Source: Pseudomonadota bacterium (GTDB taxonomy: Bacteria > Desulfobacterota > Desulfarculia > Desulfarculales > Desulfarculaceae). From it: a stretch of 44,534 nt of DNA. The notes below the pieces were generated by a model. That model searched no databases. It was not told the DNA's origin and saw only the letters and a program-made list of their open reading frames with translations. The translations under genes and the position numbers were made by a program. Numbering within the stretch: position 1 is the first letter of the stretch; each line of letters opens with the position of its first letter. Of the stretch, positions 18,420-29,699 are shown piece after piece. The DNA lies in NCBI GenBank assembly GCA_018896025.1, contig JAHIND010000013.1:1-44534 (forward strand), given 5' to 3'.

Positions 18420-19522
18420 TAGACCGCCGCCTGGTATCGAGCTTCGACTGGCTGCTGCTGTTTTTGGTGCTGGCCCTGGGCGCCTGCGGGGTGATCAACC
18501 TCTACTCCGCGGCCAGCTCCTTCACCGGAGCGGGCATGGCGGTGTACGTGAAGCAGGCCTACTGGTTCGGCCTGGGCCTGGTGGTGATGCTGGCCGTGGC
18601 CATGGTCGGCCCCCAGCGCCTGTCCACCATCGCCTACCCCTTCTATGTCCTGGTGGTGATACTGCTCATCGCGGTGCTGTTCTGGGGCAAGGTCATCGGC
18701 GGCAGCCAGCGCTGGCTGGCCCTGGGGCCCATGGTCATCCAGCCCTCGGAGCTGGCCCGCCTGGCGGTGGTGCTGGTCCTGGCCTCCTTTTTCCAACGCC
18801 GGGACCAGACCGAGCCCTACCGCCTGCACCAGCTTCTGCTGCCCGTGGGCCTGGCCCTGGTGCCCGCCCTGCTCATCCTCAAGGAGCCGGACCTGGGCAC
18901 CTGCCTGTTGGTGCTCATGGTGGCGGGAAGCGTCATCCTCATCAACGGGGTGAAGCTCCGGGACCTGGCCATCGCCGGGGGCGGCATGGTGGTGGCCCTG
19001 CCCTTGGTCTGGCGCTTCATGAAGGACTATCAGAAGCAGCGCATTTTCAGCTTTCTGGACCCGGAAAGCGACCCCCTGGGCTCGGCCTACCACCTCATCC
19101 AGTCCAAGATCGCGGTGGGCTCGGGCCAGTTCATGGGCAAGGGCTTTTTGGCCGGCACCCAGAGCCAGCTCCACTTTTTGCCCGAGCAGCACACCGACTT
19201 CGCCTTTTCGGTGCTGGCCGAGGAGTGGGGCTTCATCGGCGGCATGGTGGTCCTGCTTTTGGTGGCGGCCATCGTCTACCGGGGCATCGCCACCGCCTAC
19301 CGGACCAAGGACCGCCAGAGCCTGTTGATGGTCATCGGCGGCACGGCCATGATCTTCTGGCCCGCGGTCATCAACGTGGGCATGGTCCTGGGCCTGTTCC
19401 CGGTGGTGGGCATCCCCCTGCCCTTTGTCAGCTATGGCGGCTCGTCGCTCATCACCACCATGGCGGCGCTGGGGTTGATTCAGGGCGTCGCTATGAGACG
19501 ATTCGTATTCCACAGACCGTAG
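18416..19522 (+). CDS. rodA: Peptidoglycan glycosyltransferase RodA
   Basis: SEDS-family polymerase that builds glycan strands from lipid II in the elongasome. The 368 residues show about ten membrane helices and family motifs: VIGGSQRWLALGPMVIQPSE, LKEPDLGT, GFLAGTQSQLHFLPEQHTDF and VGIPLPFVSYGGSSL. ATG overlaps the mrdA stop (ATGA), the usual coupling of this pair. The downstream gap begins at once with repeat A. Confidence 0.96.
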   Translation: MIDRRLVSSFDWLLLFLVLALGACGVINLYSAASSFTGAGMAVYVKQAYWFGLGLVVMLAVAMVGPQRLSTIAYPFYVLVVILLIAVLFWGKVIGGSQRWLALGPMVIQPSELARLAVVLVLASFFQRRDQTEPYRLHQLLLPVGLALVPALLILKEPDLGTCLLVLMVAGSVILINGVKLRDLAIAGGGMVVALPLVWRFMKDYQKQRIFSFLDPESDPLGSAYHLIQSKIAVGSGQFMGKGFLAGTQSQLHFLPEQHTDFAFSVLAEEWGFIGGMVVLLLVAAIVYRGIATAYRTKDRQSLLMVIGGTAMIFWPAVINVGMVLGLFPVVGIPLPFVSYGGSSLITTMAALGLIQGVAMRRFVFHRP

Positions 19523-20000
19523 GCGGGTGCGGCTTCGCCAGGCGGCGCCATGCTTCGTTGCGGGCGGCGCTCGCCTCCTCGGCGTATTGGCATATACGCC
19601 TGCGGGTCTCGCTTGCCCGACGCCTTGCCTCGCACCCCCTGGCTGTGCCGCTGGGAATGGGATCAGCCACAGAGGCTCCTCGTCACCGCGTAGGTTGGGT
19701 TGAGGGCGCAGCCCGAAGCCCAACAATTTTTCTGCGCCTTTCGCTCGCCGACGCCTTGCCCGCGTCCCCCTGACTATGCCGCGATCAGAGCGCGTCGGCT
19801 TTTCCAGGCATATGCGGACTATCGTAGGTTGGGTAGAGCGAAGCGAAACCCAACAATCCCTCTACCGGGACCACTCCGCCCACCCCACCCAAAACCACCC
19901 TTGTCGTTGCGAGGAGCGAAGCGACGAAGCAATCTCTGCCCGAAGCAGGAGCCGACTCGCCGCGCGAGCGGTTCGTTGGCGGCAACCCCTCCCCTCTTAC
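19523..20000. repeat. Repeat cluster between rodA and the TPR gene
   Basis: No gene. A full repeat A lies inverted at 19529-19651: GCGGCTTCGCCAGG at one end and CCTGGCTGTGCCGC at the other, an 11/14 terminal inverted repeat, with a central dyad GGCGTATTGGCATATACGCC. Repeat C follows at 19689-19725 and 19823-19856, and repeat B in reverse orientation at 19901-19940. The remaining ~110 bp up to the TPR gene shows nothing I recognise. Confidence 0.7.
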
Positions 20001-20116
20001 TCCCCTTCCCTCGTCATGCCCTTGCTTGCTGGACAAGGCCAAACCATCCGCCCTCCCCTTCGCCACCATGCGGTCCACCTTTACCCACGGCAAGCGCCGT
20101 GCTAGATTCCTAAACT

Positions 20117-20926
20117 ATGAGCATCACGGACAGGGGAAATAAAGCGATCACACGCGGGAGGCTACGGCTGGCCCTGGCCCTGGCCCTGGCCCTGTGCCTG
20201 GCGGTGCTGTTGTCCGCCGGGGCGGCCGGGGCCTACCAGTGGGCCCAGACCGACGTGAATCGGGGCCTGGACGCCCACCGCCTGGGCGAGCTGGCCGAGG
20301 CGCTTCGGCTCTACACCCAGGCCATCGACTCCGGGCAACTGGAACCCTACGGCCTGTCCGTGGCCTACAACGACCGGGCCGCCGCCTGGGCCGACGAGGG
20401 CGACATCCTGCTGGCCCAGGGCGACAAGAAGCGCGCCCAAAAAGATTTCGATCAGGCCATGGCCGATTACGCCAAGGCCATCGACGTCAACCCCACCTGG
20501 GGCATGCTGTTCACCAACCGGGGCCTCACCTGGCAGCGCCTGGGGCAGTATCAAAAGGCCCTGGATGACTTCAACCGCTCCATAGACGTGGAGCCAGGCT
20601 ACGGCCCCGGCTACCAGGCCAAGGCCTGGCTGCTGGCCACCTGCCCGGACGCCAAGTTCCGCAATGGCGGCGAGGCCATGGACATGGCCCGCCAGGCGGT
20701 GTTCATAGAGCGCAATCAGGGCACCCTGGACACCCTGGCCGCGGCCATGGCCCGGACCGGGGACTACATCCAGGCGGCGGCGGTGCAGGAGCAGGCGGCC
20801 GACCTGGCCCGAGGCTCCCAGGGCGACGAGCCCGCCCCCGAGCCGCTGCTGCGCCGTTTGCAGCTCTATAAGCAGAAAAAGCCCTACACCGCCCCCATTC
20901 CGCCGGGGGCGGCCTTGCGCAAATAA
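20117..20926 (+). CDS. Exported TPR-repeat protein
   Basis: A 269-residue protein with an N-terminal signal sequence (basic start, then ALALALALCLAVLLSAGAAGA, likely cleaved near residue 40) and tetratricopeptide repeats from ~50 to 250. The clearest repeats are LAEALRLYTQAIDSG, KDFDQAMADYAKAIDVNPTW and YQKALDDFNRSIDVEPGYGP. TPR proteins act as scaffolds, so a partner in the periplasm is likely but unknown. A CTGGCC hexamer is repeated four times (20168-20191) within the signal peptide, giving the Ala-Leu run; such a tract can slip during replication. It stands alone between the rod-shape operon and bactofilin. Confidence 0.8.
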   Translation: MSITDRGNKAITRGRLRLALALALALCLAVLLSAGAAGAYQWAQTDVNRGLDAHRLGELAEALRLYTQAIDSGQLEPYGLSVAYNDRAAAWADEGDILLAQGDKKRAQKDFDQAMADYAKAIDVNPTWGMLFTNRGLTWQRLGQYQKALDDFNRSIDVEPGYGPGYQAKAWLLATCPDAKFRNGGEAMDMARQAVFIERNQGTLDTLAAAMARTGDYIQAAAVQEQAADLARGSQGDEPAPEPLLRRLQLYKQKKPYTAPIPPGAALRK

Positions 20927-21080
20927 CCTTTTGACTTGCCCCCCGTAGGCCCCGCGTGCTAGGGAGATATTGTCTCCCCTCAAGAGCCGGTTTTTCGGGG
21001 CCGGTGCGGCACACAGCGTTGAGCTAACAAAATTCCATGGGACCGGTCCTGGGCCGGTTTTAAGGTCAGGGAGACGGCGA

Positions 21081-21470
21081 GTGGGAAAACGCAATCATGA
21101 ATCCGGGGTGAGCTTCTACCTGGGCCGGGGCATCAGCCACAAGGGCGAGCTGAATTTCAGCGGCCAGGCTCATCTGGAAGGCGAGTTCCAGGGGCGCATA
21201 ACCGGCAAGGGAACCTTGTTGATAGGGCCCAGCGCCGTGGTCGAGGCCGAGATCGAGGCCACCCAGGTGATCATAAGCGGCCAGGTCGCCGGCAACGTCA
21301 AGGCCGGCGAGCGCATCGAGCTGAAAAAACCGGGCCGTTTGACCGGCGATCTCAGCGCTCCCCTGGTGGTTATGGAAGAGGGGGTTCGCTTCGAGGGGCG
21401 CTGCCACATGGCCCTGGATGAAAAACAGGAGGAGGCCAGCCGCCTCAAGCTGCTTTCCGGCCCCGCCTAG
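21081..21470 (+). CDS. Bactofilin family cytoskeletal protein
   Basis: Bactofilins form non-polar filaments from a right-handed beta-helix and scaffold envelope enzymes or chromosome-segregation proteins. The 129 residues carry the DUF583/bactofilin core: ISHKGELNFSGQAHLEGEFQ, GRITGKGTLLIGPSAVVEAE, VIISGQVAGNVKAGERIEL and GRLTGDLSAPLVVMEEG. I choose the GTG at 21081 with GGGAG 7 bases ahead; the frame is open to a TTG at 20970. In related bacteria the order is parA-parB-bactofilin-atpF'; here only bactofilin and atpF' remain together. Confidence 0.9.
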   Translation: MGKRNHESGVSFYLGRGISHKGELNFSGQAHLEGEFQGRITGKGTLLIGPSAVVEAEIEATQVIISGQVAGNVKAGERIELKKPGRLTGDLSAPLVVMEEGVRFEGRCHMALDEKQEEASRLKLLSGPA

Positions 21471-21516
21471 GGCGGATGGACAAGCGGCTTAAGGGCCCGG
21501 TAAGGCAAAAAAAGTT

Positions 21517-21545
21517 TTGACACTTCCTGTTAAATATTGTACAAG
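21517..21545 (+). promoter_or_regulatory. Sigma-70 promoter of the ATP synthase operon
   Basis: A perfect TTGACA (-35), 17-bp spacer and TACAAG (-10, 4 of 6), within the 243-bp gap after bactofilin and ~165 bp ahead of the first atp gene. The region is clearly more AT-rich than its surroundings. Confidence 0.6.
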
Positions 21546-21713
21546 GTCGCAGCTTGTGTTTTTGGTAACAGACTTCCCCGGCCAGGTGCCGGGCGGGGCT
21601 CGTGTCCATAACCGGGCTATTTTCAAGTAATTTTTTTCGCAAGCAGGGCTGGAAACACAATTCTGGGAAGGTGCCGCCGCCTTTCCCCCTAGTTGCGGGA
21701 GAACAAAGGTCTT

Positions 21714-22148
21714 ATGGTCAGTATTGACATAGACGCCTCTTTATTCTGGCAGATCGGCAACTTTTTGTTGCTGCTGGTGGCCCTGAACTTCCTGCTGTAC
21801 AAGCCCATCCGGGGCATCATTAAGCAGCGGGCGGAAAAGGTGGCCCAGCTTTCCGGCGACATCACCTCTTCGGAAGAAGGCGCCAAGGCCAAGGCCGCCG
21901 AGCTGGAGGCCAACCTGGTCCAGGCCAGGCGGGACGGAGCCGGGGTCCGCGAAGAGATGAAAACCCAGGCCCACGGCACCGAGCGCCAGATCATCGACGC
22001 GGCCACCGCCGAGATGGAGAAAACCGTGGCCAAGGTTCGCGAGGAGATCGTGGGCGAGATCGGCCAGGCGCGTGAAGAACTAAAGGGTCAGGTTCAGTCC
22101 TTCGGACGAGAGCTGGCCCAGAAAATTTTGGGGAGGAGCCTGCAATGA
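21714..22148 (+). CDS. atpF': ATP synthase subunit b' (F0 stator)
   Basis: One of two b-type subunits that form the peripheral stalk. The 144-residue protein has one N-terminal membrane helix (DASLFWQIGNFLLLLVALNF) followed by a long charged coiled coil, the standard b/b' shape. Start at ATG 21714 with AAAGG just upstream; a TTG 21 bases earlier is in frame. The stop overlaps the next ATG (ATGA). Confidence 0.9.
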   Translation: MVSIDIDASLFWQIGNFLLLLVALNFLLYKPIRGIIKQRAEKVAQLSGDITSSEEGAKAKAAELEANLVQARRDGAGVREEMKTQAHGTERQIIDAATAEMEKTVAKVREEIVGEIGQAREELKGQVQSFGRELAQKILGRSLQ

Positions 22149-22753
22149 GACCAGCTCGAAAGTTGCTGCCCCTCCTGCCCGCCCTGGGCATGGTCGCCCT
22201 GACCGCCGGCATGGCCCTGGCCTCCGGCACAGGCGAGGGAGCCCACGGGGGCGGCGGCGGCATCAGCGACCACCAGATGTGGGACTTCATCTACCGCATC
22301 ATGAACTTCGTGGTCCTGGTGGCCGTGTTGGTGGTGGTGTTGCGCAAGCCCCTCAAGAGCGGCCTCAGCTCCCGGGTCGACCAGATCAAGTCCGAGCTGG
22401 AGGAGCTGGAAGCCAAGCGCGAGCAGGCCCGCCGGGACTACGCCCTGATGGAGCAGCGCCTGGCCGATGCCGCCGGCGAGCACGACAAAATTTTGGCCGA
22501 GTTCCGGGCCATGGGCGAAAAGGAAAAGGCGGCCATCATCGCCGGCGCCGAGTCCACCGCCCAGCGCATCCAGGAGCAGGCCAGTTTCACCATTGAGCAG
22601 GAAACCGCCCAGGCCAAGGCCGAGCTGCGCCGGGATGTGGCCGAGATGAGCGCCGCCCTGGCCGAGGACCTGCTCAAGGAAAAAATCAACTCCGAAGACC
22701 AGACTCGCCTGGTGGATGAGTACTTGGCCAAGGTTTCGCAGGAGGTACAGTGA
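22145..22753 (+). CDS. atpF: ATP synthase subunit b (F0 stator)
   Basis: Second b-type stator subunit, 202 residues. It has an N-terminal signal-like segment (KLLPLLPALGMVALTAGMALAS), a Gly/His-rich linker (GTGEGAHGGGGG), a membrane helix (MWDFIYRIMNFVVLVAVLVV) and a long coiled coil. An N-terminal extension of this kind is seen in b subunits of related sulfate reducers. Overlaps atpF' by 4 bp and atpH by 4 bp. Confidence 0.92.
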   Translation: MRPARKLLPLLPALGMVALTAGMALASGTGEGAHGGGGGISDHQMWDFIYRIMNFVVLVAVLVVVLRKPLKSGLSSRVDQIKSELEELEAKREQARRDYALMEQRLADAAGEHDKILAEFRAMGEKEKAAIIAGAESTAQRIQEQASFTIEQETAQAKAELRRDVAEMSAALAEDLLKEKINSEDQTRLVDEYLAKVSQEVQ

Positions 22754-23300
22754 CCAGCCTCATCGTAGCCAAACGCTATGCCAGGGCCTTGCTTGAGATA
22801 GGCAAGGAAGACGGGAACCTGGATCAATACGGAAAGGAGTTGGCCGAGGTCTCCGACCTGTTTGCCGCCTCTCCCGAGCTGGAGCAGGTGTTGGCCAGTC
22901 CGGCCATCGACTTCGAGGACCGCAGCAAACTCCTGAACACTTTTCTGGAAAAGCTGGGGCTCAGCCCCATTGCAAATAACTTCTTCCGTCTACTCATGGA
23001 CCGGGACCGCATCGCGGCCACCAGCGACATCAGCCGGGTTTACGCCCGCTTGCTTGACGAGGAGAAGGGCATCACCCGGGCAGAGGTGCTGACCGCGGCG
23101 GCGCTGAGCGACGCTGAGATAAGCCGTCTCAAGGACGTGCTCACCAAGCTGGCCGGAAGTGATGTTGTGGTGGAAGTCAAGGAGGATTCCAGCCTGATCG
23201 GCGGTGTAAGGGCCCAGATTGGAGACCTGGTTCTGGACGGCACCGTCAAGACGCAGCTGGAAACTTTGAAGGATTCTTTGAGAAGGGGTGATTACGCCTA

Positions 23301-23301
<1 letters not shown>
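22750..23301 (+). CDS. atpH: ATP synthase subunit delta
   Basis: Joins the top of F1 to the b-type stalk. The 183-residue protein starts [17 protein letters not shown] (OSCP/delta N-terminal helix bundle) and ends with [23 protein letters not shown], the conserved C-terminal signature. GTG start overlapping the atpF stop (GTGA). The stop TAA shares one base with the atpA ATG. Confidence 0.95.
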
Positions 23302-24815
<1,514 letters not shown>

Positions 24816-24827
24816 AGAAGGGCAGCC

Positions 24828-25703
24828 ATGGCGGCACTTCGCGACATTCAAAATAAAATCGCGGCGGTCAAAAAGACTCGCCAGATCACCCGAGCCATGA
24901 ACATGGTGGCCGCGGCCAGGCTGCGCCAGGTGCAGGAACGCACCGAGCGCTTCCGGCCCTACGCCGCCAAGTTCTCCGAGGTGCTGGGGTCTCTGAGCGA
25001 GGGCATCGACCAAGAGGCCCATCCCCTGCTGGCCCAGCCGGAGCAGGTGGACCGGGTGGCCTTGATCCTCATCACCGCCGACCGCGGGCTCTGCGGCTCG
25101 TTCAATATGAACTTGATCCTCCAGGCCCAGAAGTTCATGACCCAGCAAAAGAGCGAAGGCCGCGAGGTGGCGTTCTACGCGGTGGGCCGCAGAGGCATCG
25201 ACTTCTTCAAGCGGCGCAATGTGGAGTTTGCTCAGAAGCTCCCCGGGGTCATGAACGTGGTTGACTTCGACCTGGCCACCCAGGTGGCCCGTTTGGGGCT
25301 CAACGCCTTCCTCTCCGGCGAGGTTCAAGAGGTCTATCTGCTCTACTCGCGCTTCCGGTCCATAGTCTCCCAGATTCCCACGGTGGAAAAACTCCTGCCC
25401 ATTAGCCCAGAGGCTACCGGCGACGAGGACGAGTCCTCCCAGGAGTACCTCACCGAGCCTTCGGCCGAGGAGATACTGGTGGACCTGCTGCCCCGCTACC
25501 TGAATGTGCGGGTCTACAGCGGGCTCTTGGAGACCTCCACCAGCGAAAACGCGGCCCGCATGGCGGCCATGGACAACGCCACCAAGAACTGCAAGGACTT
25601 GATCCAAAACCTGACCCTGGCCTTCAACAAGGCCCGGCAGGCGGCGATCACCACCGAGCTCATGGATATCGTCGGCGGGGCCGAGGCCCTCAAAGCCGGT
25701 TAG
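24828..25703 (+). CDS. atpG: ATP synthase subunit gamma
   Basis: Central rotor shaft of F1, 291 residues. The N-terminal helix LRDIQNKIAAVKKTRQITRA and MNMVAAARLRQ, the motif TADRGLCGSFNMNL, and the C-terminal helix with TSENAARMAAMDNATKNC and NKARQAAITTELMDIVGGAE are diagnostic. ATG start, 12 bp after atpA. Confidence 0.96.
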   Translation: MAALRDIQNKIAAVKKTRQITRAMNMVAAARLRQVQERTERFRPYAAKFSEVLGSLSEGIDQEAHPLLAQPEQVDRVALILITADRGLCGSFNMNLILQAQKFMTQQKSEGREVAFYAVGRRGIDFFKRRNVEFAQKLPGVMNVVDFDLATQVARLGLNAFLSGEVQEVYLLYSRFRSIVSQIPTVEKLLPISPEATGDEDESSQEYLTEPSAEEILVDLLPRYLNVRVYSGLLETSTSENAARMAAMDNATKNCKDLIQNLTLAFNKARQAAITTELMDIVGGAEALKAG

Positions 25704-25724
25704 AGTTTATAAGTAATTAACTAA

Positions 25725-27176
<1,452 letters not shown>

Positions 27177-27199
27177 CCTAGCGAGGGGATTTAGTACCC

Positions 27200-27622
27200 A
27201 TGGCCAACAAGATACTGCTGGAAGTGGTCACCCCGGACAAGTTGCTCTTGTCCAAGGAAGTTGATGTGGTGGTGGCTACCGGCGTGGACGGCGAGTTCGG
27301 CGTGCTGCACGGCCACGTGCCTTTCCTGGCCTCCCTGGCCATCGGGGAGATGCGCTTCAAGGACGGCAACGACACCGAATACGCGGCTATCGCCGGCGGT
27401 TTCGCCGAGGTGACCGGAGAAAAGGTGACTATCCTGGCCGAGGCGGCCGAGCTGGCCCGGGAAATCGATATCGACCGGGCCCAGCGCGCCCGTGAGCGGG
27501 CTCAGCAGCGGGTGGAAAAAGCCCGGGCCGAGGAGCTCGACTACGCGCGGGCCGAAGCAGCCATGCAACGGGCCATGATGCGCCTGAAGGTGGCTGGACG
27601 CGGCAGCGGCATGTCCATCTAG
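27200..27622 (+). CDS. atpC: ATP synthase subunit epsilon
   Basis: Rotor subunit that also regulates ATP hydrolysis, 140 residues. N-terminal beta-sandwich (LLEVVTPDKLLLSKEVDVVV, GEFGVLHGHVPFLASL) and C-terminal two-helix domain (AQRARERAQQRVEKARAEE). Last gene of the operon, followed by a terminator. atpB (a), atpE (c) and atpI are not in the window, so F0 membrane subunits are encoded elsewhere. Confidence 0.95.
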   Translation: MANKILLEVVTPDKLLLSKEVDVVVATGVDGEFGVLHGHVPFLASLAIGEMRFKDGNDTEYAAIAGGFAEVTGEKVTILAEAAELAREIDIDRAQRARERAQQRVEKARAEELDYARAEAAMQRAMMRLKVAGRGSGMSI

Positions 27623-27649
27623 ACCCGACCCACATCCATACCAACCGTG

Positions 27650-27679
27650 ACGGCCATCCCGCAAGGGGTGGCCGTTTTT
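27650..27679 (+). terminator. Rho-independent terminator of the atp operon
   Basis: ACGGCCATCCC, loop GCAA, GGGGTGGCCGT (11-bp stem with a mismatch or wobble), then a T run. It separates atpC from the convergent AT-rich gene. Confidence 0.88.
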
Positions 27680-27717
27680 ACTTGAGGCGAAAAAATCCTA
27701 CATAACGAATCGTTGTA

Positions 27718-28890
27718 TTACTTGTCAAAGCTGGCCTTTAGGTTTGGATAGTAAGTGCTCACAGGGTTGTCTGCCGAATCAGGATCTTTCAGGGCCATAC
27801 GAACTTGGGTTGCGATCTCCGCCTTGTATGATTGTAGGTTGGGTACCATTTTGTAGATGCTGGAAGTATCGATCTGAATAGTTCTGAATTGATCCAAATC
27901 AAATGGAATTTTATCCGCCTCTCTAATTAGCTGAACCGTTGGTAATCTGCAAACATGCCTCAAGCATAGTTCATAAAATACATTTGGATTGTGATATGAG
28001 AGGTCGGCTATCACAAGTTTTGACCTTAATATATATTCAATTATTTGCGCGGTGATCATTCCTGGTTTCCCAATTTTGTCCGCGCGAATAACTTTGAGTT
28101 TAAATTCTTCAAGAGCAGGTTCAACAATCGATCCTAAAAACAAATCTGCGTGATTCCTGAGCTCGCTTTCGGGCTCTCCGATAGGCGAAATGTAAAAACA
28201 TATTGAGTCCCATTCATGTTCTCCGTGCGTGACTATAGGTGCCGCCGTTCCGTCCGGCTGTGCCGCGGGCAAGTGATCTAATAAAAGTTCCTGAGTGGGC
28301 TGTGCGGGAATTTCTTCCAGTAATTGCTCTAAAGGTATAATTCTCTCAGCACCTGCGATAGTTTTGAGTATTCCAAGAAATTTAGCATTAACAATGAACA
28401 TTTCCACGCATTCTTTTGCGTCGTTTTCTGGAATATCATTTTCCTTCACGAGGTCTTCAAGTACTCCTGCCGCTGGCAATCGATTGTTTTTCAGGTTCTC
28501 GTATATTGCATTAAAGGAGGGAATTTTTTCTACTGCCAATTTGAATCGTGCTTTAAGCTTATCCCTAGGTGCAGTTTCGACGTTTGTCGCAACTTTTCCA
28601 TCTGCTGTCAATTCAAGAAATTCTGCTTGATAGCCTCCCTTGGTAAGGCCGTATTTATTCGAATTTATAATTAGCTGCCTGCTGTGGCCGCTATCTGGTG
28701 ATTTACCCATTTGGTCGAAGAGCGTAAGTCTTCTTACCTTTTGCCCCGAAGCATGTTTTTGTATTGCGTTGGCTAGTGTTAGGGCTTCTTCGAAAGATGA
28801 TGCAGGGAAAAGCGTCGTTCTGCGAGGTTTTTTAATTTTACCGGATGTTTTCATCGTGACTTTTTTTGCGGTGTTAGGTGTGTTAGTCAT
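27718..28890 (-). CDS. Winged-helix plus deoxyribosyltransferase-like (DRHyd) protein, putative defence
   Basis: A 390-residue two-part protein. The N-terminal part (~25-110; FPASSFEEALTLANAIQKHA, then NSNKYGLTKGGYQAEFLELT) looks like a helix-turn-helix/winged-helix module I have seen in hypothetical proteins but cannot name. A helical middle follows. The C-terminal part (~230-345) has CFYISPIGEPESE and LVIADLSYHNPNVFYELCLR, the pattern of nucleoside 2-deoxyribosyltransferase-like domains, with a likely catalytic Glu in NPNVFYEL. Such domains act on nucleotides or NAD-like molecules and occur in anti-phage systems; that role here is inference. Base composition is clearly AT-richer than both neighbours, and it lies alone, convergent with the atp operon, which suggests transfer. 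I choose MTNTPN with GGGGGGAG ahead, although the frame opens four codons earlier. Confidence 0.75.
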   Translation of the reverse strand: MTNTPNTAKKVTMKTSGKIKKPRRTTLFPASSFEEALTLANAIQKHASGQKVRRLTLFDQMGKSPDSGHSRQLIINSNKYGLTKGGYQAEFLELTADGKVATNVETAPRDKLKARFKLAVEKIPSFNAIYENLKNNRLPAAGVLEDLVKENDIPENDAKECVEMFIVNAKFLGILKTIAGAERIIPLEQLLEEIPAQPTQELLLDHLPAAQPDGTAAPIVTHGEHEWDSICFYISPIGEPESELRNHADLFLGSIVEPALEEFKLKVIRADKIGKPGMITAQIIEYILRSKLVIADLSYHNPNVFYELCLRHVCRLPTVQLIREADKIPFDLDQFRTIQIDTSSIYKMVPNLQSYKAEIATQVRMALKDPDSADNPVSTYYPNLKASFDK

Positions 28891-29123
28891 GGCTCCCCCC
28901 ATTGATAATGGGCTTTACATTTTGGCAATCAACCTCTTACTTAATCAATAAACACGAATATGGGAAGGGCCGTCAAGAGACATAGTTTCATTACACTTGA
29001 TTTTCTTGCTCGGAGGTTGCCCTATTAACTTTTTGCTTCCTTAAAGTGACTACGGAAAAGGTAACCATCCACCACGGGCGCCCCGCCATCGGGACGCCCG
29101 CCGCTTTTCTCCTGCCGCCCCGC
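28891..29123. other. AT-rich gap; possible hairpin after the flavoprotein gene
   Basis: Holds the presumed promoter of the AT-rich gene on the minus strand. At ~29074-29100 a GC stem (CGGGCGCCCCG / CGGGACGCCCG) lies just past the end of the flavoprotein gene and may act as its terminator, though no T run follows on that strand. Confidence 0.35.
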
Positions 29124-29570
29124 CTAGTAGTCCACCAGGTCCTTGTGGCCGAAGCCCTTGGCGTAGTTGAGGTAAAAGGCCCTCACCGGCTCCACCTTGA
29201 ACACGATGTGCATGTCGCTGGGGGTGATAGTGGCGGCCTCGCCGAATTTGGCCATGTATAGCTTGTTGGCGGCGGCTATCTCCTGGGGGTCGGAGATGAC
29301 CGTGGCCGCGCCCTCCATCTGCACCCCGGTGATCTCCGCGAAGCCGGCGTACTGGTCCTGGTCCACCGTGTAGGCCACCTTGGGGTTGGCCGCCATGTTG
29401 GCCGCCTTGCGGGTGTCCTTGCGGGTGCCGAAATACACCGTGGCCTCGTCGGCCGCAAAGGCAATGGTGTGGGCCAGGGGGGCGCCCTCGGCGTTTACCG
29501 TGGCCAGGTTCAAAAAGGGGTGGCTGCCCAGGTACTGGGCGATCTGCTGCTTGATCTCGTTTTGGCTCAT
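29124..29570 (-). CDS. Pyridoxamine 5'-phosphate oxidase-like flavoprotein
   Basis: A 148-residue protein of the split-barrel FMN-binding family. Visible family features are HPFLNLATVNAEGAPLAHTI, VYFGTRKDTRKAANMAANPK and VAYTVDQDQYAGFAEITGV. Members include heme/F420/FMN-dependent reductases and proteins of unknown substrate, so a precise reaction cannot be given. The frame continues upstream across the divergent gene, but MSQNEIKQQIAQYLGSHPFL fits the family start. It is divergent from an HxlR regulator 129 bp away, which probably controls it. Confidence 0.85.
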   Translation of the reverse strand: MSQNEIKQQIAQYLGSHPFLNLATVNAEGAPLAHTIAFAADEATVYFGTRKDTRKAANMAANPKVAYTVDQDQYAGFAEITGVQMEGAATVISDPQEIAAANKLYMAKFGEAATITPSDMHIVFKVEPVRAFYLNYAKGFGHKDLVDY

Positions 29571-29699
29571 TACGCTTCTCCCATGGTGAATGGTGTTGGA
29601 GGCTGTTTTGGAGTATATTGTTGGGTAAAGCGGTGAATTGGCAAGTAGACACCGTAAAGTCACATAACAACCTTTGGGTAAGAATTGCGCAATATCCAG
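29571..29699. promoter_or_regulatory. Divergent promoter region with direct repeats
   Basis: The gap between the flavoprotein and hxlR-type genes contains TTGGGTAA twice in direct orientation (29621-29628 and 29674-29681), 53 bp apart or about five helical turns. These may be operator half-sites. TATACT on the minus strand could be the -10 for the flavoprotein gene. Confidence 0.35.
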
